Part shown: piece after piece, positions 7,202-11,801 of the stretch
Numbering within the stretch: the first letter of the stretch is position 1
Layout of the letters: each line of letters opens with the position of its first letter
Assembly (NCBI GenBank): GCA_900548315.1
Contig: URJU01000056.1
Span: 1 to 11,801 of the forward strand
Direction of reading: 5' to 3'
Origin: an uncultured Coprococcus sp.
GTDB taxonomy: Bacteria > Bacillota > Clostridia > Lachnospirales > Lachnospiraceae
DNA length: 11,801 nt
Notes under the pieces: model-generated
Database searches by the model: none
What the model was told of the DNA's origin: nothing
Seen by the model: the letters and a program-made list of their open reading frames with translations, nothing else
Program-made: the position numbers and the translations under genes

Positions 7202-8926
7202 TTACGAGAACATCGCCTTCACATTTACCGCAAGCTCGTCAAGCTGCTCTGCCGCATCCTCCTGAGAGCTTCCCTTTACCCCGAGGTAGAACTTGATCTT
7301 CGGTTCTGTGCCTGAAGGTCTCACAAGGAACCACGCGCCATCCGCAAGCTGGTAATATATCATGTTGGACTTTGGAAGAACTGCCGCTTTGGATTTGCCT
7401 GTTGCGGCGTCTGTCTCTGTTCCAAGCTTGTAGTCGTAGATCTTCTCCACACTGTAAGCGCCGACCTTACGAACCGGATTATCTCTCAAAGTCTGAATCA
7501 TAGACTGTATCTTTGCAGCGCCCTCACGTCCGTCAAACTTCATGGTCTGAACCTTCTCCTTGTAGAATCCATATTCCTGCCACAGCTCAACCATTCTCTC
7601 CCACAGAGTCATTCCGCGGTTCTTATAGTATGCCGCAGCCTCACAGAGAAGCATCAGCGTTCCAACTGAGTCCTTGTCCCTTGCATATGTGCCAGGCAGA
7701 CAGCCAAATGTATCTTCAAGTCCGAATACATAATTGTGTTCGCCAGTCTGCTCGTAAGCTCTCATTCTCGATGCTATATTCTTAAATCCGATCAGGTTGT
7801 TGCAGTCACAAAAGGTGTTGTACTTCTTACATATCTCCTTGACCATATTGGTGATAACAACCGTAGTTACAATCGCCGGATTCTCAGGCAGTCTGCCGCT
7901 CTGGGATCTCTGCATCAGCACGTAATCACAGAGGATTGCGCCGAACATATTGCCCGTAAATTCTTTATATTCATTATTCTTGCTGTCGTATCCATACATT
8001 CCAAGCCTGTCCGCATCAGGATCTGTGACGAGTATCAGCTCGCCGCCAACCTTCTTCGCCAGCTCAAGACTCAGGGCATACGCCTCTGCGCCCTCAGGAT
8101 TTGGGGACTTTACAGTTGGGAAATTACCATCTTGAACAGCCTGCTCCTCAACGACATGTACATCCTTGAAACCAAGTTCGCTGAGAACTCTTGTAACAGG
8201 CTTAAGGCCTGTTCCGTGAAGCGGAGAATATACGATCTTCAGATCTCCCGCCTTCTGGATCTCCTCCGGATTCATGACAAGCTTGTGAAGCTCTCCTATA
8301 TATGCGTCATCGATCTCCTGACCGATCACATTCAACAGTCCTGCATCTATTGCAGCGTCCTTGTCCATAGTTTTAACCATGGAGAAATCTTCTATCTTGT
8401 TGACCTCTGCAATGATCTCCTTATCCTGTGGAGATACGATCTGAGCCCCGTCATCCCAGTAAACCTTGTATCCGTTGTACTCCTTCGGATTGTGGCTTGC
8501 TGTTATATTCACTCCGATATTGCAGTGCAGATGTCTCACTGCAAATGAAAGCTCCGGTGTCGGGCGGAGTGCATCAAACAGATACACCTTCACACCATTT
8601 GCACACAGGCAGAGAGCAGTTTCAAGCGCATACAGCGCAGCATTGTTTCTGTTGTCAAATGCTATAGCTGCCGACGGCTCTGATATTCCGAGTTTTGCCA
8701 GATAATTTGCTATTCCCTGTGTCGCCATGCGGACTGTGTATATGTTCATGCGGTTTGTTCCCGCTCCCATCACACCTCGAAGTCCGCCTGTTCCAAATTC
8801 CAGATTTGTATAGAATCTGTCCTCAATCTCTTCTGCATTATCTCTGATACTGATAAGCTCTTTCTTTGTGTACTCGTCAACCTGGTCACTGCCAAGCCAC
8901 ATCTCATATTTCTGTTCTGCATCCAT
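7202..8926 (-). CDS. Phosphohexomutase, PgcA-like, divergent sugar loop (paralog 2)
   Basis: A 574-residue member of the alpha-D-phosphohexomutase family, cytoplasmic. The phosphoserine loop TASHNP (S144), the metal loop DPDADRLG (D302, D304, D306) and the phosphate loop RPSGTEPK (from R536) are intact, so catalysis is expected. The sugar-recognition region differs from both neighbours. GLEDTFG (E404, D405, T406) replaces GMEES(F/Y)G, and the loop around residues 379-386 is IGFKNIAS rather than TGFK(F/Y)IGE. K148 also replaces the proline after TASHNP. It may therefore prefer another sugar phosphate or work more slowly on glucose phosphate; that is inference. The ATG at 8926 has AGGGGG 8 bases upstream; an in-frame TTG at 8950 precedes that site and is less likely. 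It is the first gene of its unit, after a spacer of 355 bases with a terminator and a promoter candidate. Confidence 0.9.
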   Translation of the reverse strand: MDAEQKYEMWLGSDQVDEYTKKELISIRDNAEEIEDRFYTNLEFGTGGLRGVMGAGTNRMNIYTVRMATQGIANYLAKLGISEPSAAIAFDNRNNAALYALETALCLCANGVKVYLFDALRPTPELSFAVRHLHCNIGVNITASHNPKEYNGYKVYWDDGAQIVSPQDKEIIAEVNKIEDFSMVKTMDKDAAIDAGLLNVIGQEIDDAYIGELHKLVMNPEEIQKAGDLKIVYSPLHGTGLKPVTRVLSELGFKDVHVVEEQAVQDGNFPTVKSPNPEGAEAYALSLELAKKVGGELILVTDPDADRLGMYGYDSKNNEYKEFTGNMFGAILCDYVLMQRSQSGRLPENPAIVTTVVITNMVKEICKKYNTFCDCNNLIGFKNIASRMRAYEQTGEHNYVFGLEDTFGCLPGTYARDKDSVGTLMLLCEAAAYYKNRGMTLWERMVELWQEYGFYKEKVQTMKFDGREGAAKIQSMIQTLRDNPVRKVGAYSVEKIYDYKLGTETDAATGKSKAAVLPKSNMIYYQLADGAWFLVRPSGTEPKIKFYLGVKGSSQEDAAEQLDELAVNVKAMFS

Positions 8927-8934
8927 ACTTAGAT

Positions 8935-8940
8935 CCCCCT
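8935..8940 (-). promoter_or_regulatory. Ribosome binding site deciding the start of paralog 2
   Basis: AGGGGG on the minus strand lies 8 bases before the ATG at 8926. This favours that ATG over the upstream in-frame TTG at 8950, which has no comparable site. Confidence 0.7.
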
Positions 8941-9100
8941 TTTTTTCCAAACTACTAATCCCTGTTATACCAATGTATATTCAACGCACATTCTCTTGTC
9001 TTTTGCTTGTCTTATACCGTTTTTGTCGCAAAACACTGTCTGACCGACTCGTTCTTTCATATTATGTTTAGTTCTTTTTTAGCTAATTTTACTTAATTTA
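8941..9100 (-). other. Long untranslated leader before paralog 2
   Basis: The spacer between paralogs 3 and 2 (8927-9281, 355 bases) holds a terminator at its right end, a promoter candidate at 9101-9129 and then this AT-rich stretch. If that promoter is right, the transcript has an untranslated leader of roughly 165-170 bases. I see no coding region, tRNA or recognisable riboswitch in it. A weak -10-like TATAAC at about 8966-8971 could mark a closer second start. Confidence 0.35.
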
Positions 9101-9129
9101 ATATTAGATTAATGTGTTTTTTATTTCAA
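9101..9129 (-). promoter_or_regulatory. Candidate promoter of the paralog 2 / paralog 1 unit
   Basis: On the minus strand TTGAAA (9129-9124) is followed by a 17-base spacer and TAATAT (9106-9101). It lies downstream of the terminator for paralog 3, as expected for an independent unit. The very AT-rich context makes a chance match possible. Confidence 0.45.
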
Positions 9130-9169
9130 TATTTAATCTTGCGTTTTATATCACTTTGTTGCGCAGTAC

Positions 9170-9217
9170 AAAAAATTCTCCCCAGACAGCCTTTTTGTAC
9201 TGTCTGAGGAGAATTTT
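9170..9217 (-). terminator. Strong intrinsic terminator after paralog 3
   Basis: AAAATTCTCC and CAGACAG (9172-9189) pair with CTGTCTG and GGAGAATTTT (9200-9217): 17 pairs with one C-A mismatch and a 10-base loop. On the minus strand the stem ends in a run of six T (9175-9170). It lies 65 bases past the stop at 9282. The symmetric A and T tracts could also stop plus-strand transcription. Confidence 0.85.
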
Positions 9218-9281
9218 GTATCTTTTTCCAGAAAAACACCGCTCTCTGCGATAATTTTATCGTTATCAATTACCCAGCAAA

Positions 9282-11018
9282 TTATTCTGCAAGCTTATTG
9301 AGTTTCTCAACAAGTGCAGCCTGAAGAGACTCTAGCTTTGCGTCGGCATCCTCAAGGCTTGTTCCCTTGATTCCGTAATATAGCTTGATCTTTGGCTCCG
9401 TACCTGATGGACGTACGCATGCCCACGCGCCATCCTCAAGGTCATAATAGAGAACGTTGGACTGTGGAAGTCCTGACACTGTAACCTCTCCTGTGGCAAG
9501 ATCTGTGATAGTATTCTTCTCGTAATCACGAACCTTGAGAACCTTGAGTGTATCTATCTGAGTGATGGACTCAGATCTAAGTGAAGACATGATCTTGCGG
9601 ATCTTCTCTGCTCCCGTAACACCCTTGAGTGTTATTGTGTAGAGGCCTTCCTTGTAGTATCCGTACTTCTCATAGAGATCGAGCATGTGATCCCACAGAG
9701 TGATTCCCTGACTCTTGCAGTATGCAGCAGCCTCGCAGAGACACATAACCGCAACCGGAGCATCCTTGTCTCTGGCATATGTTCCAACCAGGCATCCGTA
9801 GCTCTCCTCCATACCCATCACAAAATTGTATGAGTTATTCTGCTCGAAGAATTTTATCTGTTCACCGATGAACTTAAAGCCTGTGAGAACCTCAATGAGA
9901 TTTACATTGTAATCTGCCGCCAAAGGGTCAGCCATATTTGTAGTTACAATAGTCTTGACCATCGCCGGATTCTTCGGCATAAGACCGCATTTTGCTCTCT
10001 CTCTGAACTGATACTCGGCGATTATAAGTCCTGACATATTTCCTGTAAATGGCATGTATCTGCCAGTCTTTGTATCAAGCGCGTATATTCCAAGACGGTC
10101 GGCATCCGGGTCTGTCGCAAGAACGATGTCCGCATTTTTCTCCTTTGCCAGCTTAAGTGCAAGCTCAAATGCCTTTGGATCCTCCGGATTTGGATACTCA
10201 AGTGTTGTGAACTCAGGATCTGGAAGCTCCTGCTCAGGAACAATGTATACGTTCTTGAAACCAAGCTCGGACAGAACTCTCTTTACAGGCACAAGACCTG
10301 TTCCGTGGAACGGTGTGTACACGATTTTGATATTCTCCGACTGTTCCTTGATGATCTCCGGATGGATGATCTGCTTCTTGAGTTCCTCCATATATGCGTC
10401 ATCTATCTCTGCACCTATGATGGTAAGAAGTCCCTTATCTAAGGCTTCTTGCCTATCCATAGTCTTTACTGCGTGGAAATCTGTCACAGCCTTGACTTCT
10501 GCAATGATCTCTCTGTCTTTTGGCGCCGTGATCTGTGCGCCATCCTCCCAGTACACCTTATAACCATTGTACTCAGGTGGGTTGTGACTTGCTGTTATAA
10601 CGATGCCGGCTGTGCATCCAAGTTTTCTGACTGCATACGAAAGCTCCGGTGTAGGTCTGAGCGACTCAAAAAGATAAGCCTTGATTCCATTTGCACATAG
10701 GCAGAGAGCAGCCTCAGCGGCAAACTCCGGTGAATACTTTCTTGAATCATACGCTATTGCTACGCCCTTCTCCTGGGCATTCTGCTTTACTATAAAGTTT
10801 GCAAGTCCCTGTGTTGCCTTACGAACAGTGTAGAAATTCATTCTGTTTGTTCCGGCCCCGATAACCCCGCGTAGTCCACCAGTTCCAAATACAAGATCAC
10901 GGTAGAATCTGTCTTCGATCTCAGCGTCATCGCCAGCTATAGCTGCAAGTTCTTTCTTTGTGTCATCATCGAAATAATCATCTGTCATCCAAAAATCATA
11001 TGTGTCTCTGTAACTCAT
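9282..11018 (-). CDS. pgcA: Phosphoglucomutase, PgcA type (paralog 3)
   Basis: A 578-residue alpha-phosphoglucomutase that should interconvert glucose-1-phosphate and glucose-6-phosphate, linking glycolysis to galactose use, glycogen and cell-envelope sugars. It has the most canonical motifs of the three copies: TASHNPPEYNGYK with phosphoserine S144, the metal loop DPDADRLG (D303, D305, D307), TGFKFIGE (379-386), the sugar loop GMEESYG (E404-S406) and RPSGTEPK from R536. Its length is close to that of Bacillus subtilis PgcA, and the N-terminal FGTGGLRGVIGAGTNRMN stretch is typical of the family. The ATG at 11018 has GGAG 9 bases upstream. It follows the Nudix gene by 29 bases, so the two are probably one transcript, ended by the hairpin at 9170-9217. 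It is the best candidate for the main housekeeping enzyme, by motif match only. Confidence 0.95.
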   Translation of the reverse strand: MSYRDTYDFWMTDDYFDDDTKKELAAIAGDDAEIEDRFYRDLVFGTGGLRGVIGAGTNRMNFYTVRKATQGLANFIVKQNAQEKGVAIAYDSRKYSPEFAAEAALCLCANGIKAYLFESLRPTPELSYAVRKLGCTAGIVITASHNPPEYNGYKVYWEDGAQITAPKDREIIAEVKAVTDFHAVKTMDRQEALDKGLLTIIGAEIDDAYMEELKKQIIHPEIIKEQSENIKIVYTPFHGTGLVPVKRVLSELGFKNVYIVPEQELPDPEFTTLEYPNPEDPKAFELALKLAKEKNADIVLATDPDADRLGIYALDTKTGRYMPFTGNMSGLIIAEYQFRERAKCGLMPKNPAMVKTIVTTNMADPLAADYNVNLIEVLTGFKFIGEQIKFFEQNNSYNFVMGMEESYGCLVGTYARDKDAPVAVMCLCEAAAYCKSQGITLWDHMLDLYEKYGYYKEGLYTITLKGVTGAEKIRKIMSSLRSESITQIDTLKVLKVRDYEKNTITDLATGEVTVSGLPQSNVLYYDLEDGAWACVRPSGTEPKIKLYYGIKGTSLEDADAKLESLQAALVEKLNKLAE

Positions 11019-11047
11019 TTTAAACTTCTCCTTTTATCCGACGTCTT

Positions 11048-11659
11048 CTAATTTTTAAGAAATCCCAGCGGATCTCCATCCGAGAGAAAATGTGTCATGA
11101 GGTATGCTCCCCTGAGGGATACCTGTTCCTCTGTCAAGATCCTCCTGACCTCAGCGCGGTCTGCCAGTATGACCTGAATGTCCTCCGTACTCTCCTTGCT
11201 GTCAAGATTAGGAGTGCCTGTCACCGTGCCAAATACTGCGCAGCTCATCTCATCTGTAAATCCCGGTCCCATATAGAACGGTCTTCTGTAGAGCTCTGCC
11301 CCGCCCTCATATACTTCAAGGGAAAGCCCAGTCTCTTCCTTCATCTCTCTGACCGCCGCCTGTGCAGGAGTCTCATCTCCATCCACAAGTCCTGCAGGAA
11401 GCTCATATATGTACGCATCAAGCGGATATCTGTACTGTTTTATAAGCACCAGCTTTGGTTCATTCCCAGTCGTCACTCCATATATAACTATGCCCTCCGG
11501 TCTTACATCATGGGTCTTCATCTTTATATTGTTTTCTTTATTCCTTGAAGCAAAGTAGTAATTGAAGTCTTTTCCATCTGTGTCAACCGCATCTATATGA
11601 TAAAGGTTGAGGAAAGGATTATCCGTAAGTTTCTGCACATCTCTGTATTTCTCTTTCAC
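11048..11659 (-). CDS. nudF: Nudix hydrolase, ADP-ribose / ADP-sugar pyrophosphatase type
   Basis: A 203-residue Nudix hydrolase that should cleave ADP-ribose, and perhaps ADP-glucose, to AMP plus a sugar phosphate. The Nudix box is complete at residues 90-112: G90, E96, then REMKEETGL with R104, E105, E108 and E109 binding the metal. The part before it (LVLIKQYRYPLDAYIYELPA) and the later GPGFTDE at 131-137 fit the ADP-sugar pyrophosphatase subfamily; exact substrate cannot be read from sequence. The start is a GTG at 11659, with AAGGGAAG upstream at about 7 bases. The next internal Met is residue 47, inside the fold, so GTG is the sensible choice. It sits just upstream of a phosphoglucomutase, which would use glucose-1-phosphate if ADP-glucose were the substrate. 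It may alternatively be a general ADP-ribose clean-up enzyme. Confidence 0.92.
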   Translation of the reverse strand: MKEKYRDVQKLTDNPFLNLYHIDAVDTDGKDFNYYFASRNKENNIKMKTHDVRPEGIVIYGVTTGNEPKLVLIKQYRYPLDAYIYELPAGLVDGDETPAQAAVREMKEETGLSLEVYEGGAELYRRPFYMGPGFTDEMSCAVFGTVTGTPNLDSKESTEDIQVILADRAEVRRILTEEQVSLRGAYLMTHFLSDGDPLGFLKN

Positions 11660-11685
11660 TTCATCGCTTCCCTTCTGTGTATTTT

Positions 11686-11714
11686 AATGTATTCAGCCGA
11701 CCATACATTCGCAA
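11686..11714 (-). promoter_or_regulatory. Weak promoter candidate for the Nudix / phosphoglucomutase unit
   Basis: On the minus strand TTGCGA (11714-11709), a 17-base spacer and TACATT (11691-11686) match four of six positions each. An overlapping TAAAAT (11686-11681) is a better -10 but has no matching -35. A stronger promoter could lie beyond the contig end. Confidence 0.25.
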
Positions 11715-11758
11715 AACCGCACGGTTCCCGTGCTCTTTCGCTGCTGCGCAGCTGAATA
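11690..11758. repeat. Nested inverted repeats upstream of the Nudix gene
   Basis: An outer 8-base inverted repeat (TATTCAGC at 11690-11697, GCTGAATA at 11751-11758) encloses a tight hairpin GCACGG-TTC-CCGTGC (11719-11733) and a palindrome GCTGCGCAGC (11743-11752). On the minus strand the tight hairpin is followed by GGTTTTG, so it could terminate a gene beyond the contig. It could also be a dispersed repeat unit or a structured leader. Confidence 0.35.
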
Positions 11759-11766
11759 TTTACCTT

Positions 11767-11801
11767 CTGTCTCTTATACACATCTCCGAGCCCACGAGAC
11801 G
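11767..11801 (+). other. Illumina Nextera adapter remnant, not genomic
   Basis: The last 35 bases begin with CTGTCTCTTATACACATCT (11767-11785), the Tn5 mosaic end used in Nextera libraries, then CCGAGCCCACGAGAC (11786-11800), the rest of the index-side adapter. The final G would be the first index base. Genomic sequence ends at or before 11766. Confidence 0.97.

Noticed and set aside
7736..8548. 270-codon open frame antisense to paralog 2
   Set aside because: Mirror frame of a well-supported mutase gene; similar antisense frames over the other two copies show this is codon-bias noise.
9005..9035. CcpA-type catabolite site near the pseudo-palindrome TTTTTGTCGCAAAA
   Set aside because: It does not fit the catabolite-response consensus closely enough.
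11656..11664. Two-codon frame ATG AAG TGA (minus strand) whose stop overlaps the Nudix GTG start
   Set aside because: Could be a tiny coupled leader, but such a short match near any start is likely by chance and nothing else supports it.

Overview
This 11.8 kb contig most likely comes from a gut Firmicute of the Lachnospiraceae type. That placement is an inference. It rests on the protein families present, the AT-rich spacers between moderately GC coding regions, the strong AGGAGG-like ribosome binding sites, and a small membrane-anchored solute-binding-like protein of a kind I recall mainly from that family. No rRNA, tRNA, CRISPR array, prophage or insertion sequence is visible.

Layout, left to right. 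An AraC-family regulator (31-951, + strand) meets a minus-strand series of seven genes tail to tail. Read in the direction of transcription (right to left), that series falls into three probable units. Unit A is a Nudix ADP-sugar pyrophosphatase (11659-11048) followed 29 bp later by a phosphoglucomutase (11018-9282), closed by a strong hairpin terminator (9170-9217). Unit B is two more phosphoglucomutase paralogs (8926-7202 and 7091-5328), with a candidate promoter at 9129-9101 and a terminator at 5187-5219. Unit C is a membrane-anchored solute-binding-like protein (5064-4285), a GH36 alpha-galactosidase (4249-2042) and a LacI-family repressor (1989-964). Unit C has a promoter near 5149-5121 and a second, near-consensus promoter for lacI buried in the 3' end of the alpha-galactosidase gene.

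The genes share a theme of hexose-phosphate supply. Alpha-galactosidase releases galactose from raffinose-type sugars. Galactose enters the Leloir pathway (not in this window) as glucose-1-phosphate, and phosphoglucomutase turns that into glucose-6-phosphate. The Nudix enzyme can in principle return ADP-glucose or ADP-ribose to sugar phosphate plus AMP. The LacI regulator is the obvious candidate to control the alpha-galactosidase unit and itself.

The points most worth following up are four. Three phosphoglucomutase paralogs stand in a row, and the middle one has an altered sugar-binding loop. The lacI promoter carries a palindrome in its spacer and a related one just downstream. A solute-binding-like membrane protein leads the alpha-galactosidase unit with no transporter beside it. 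The last 35 bases are Nextera sequencing adapter, not genome.
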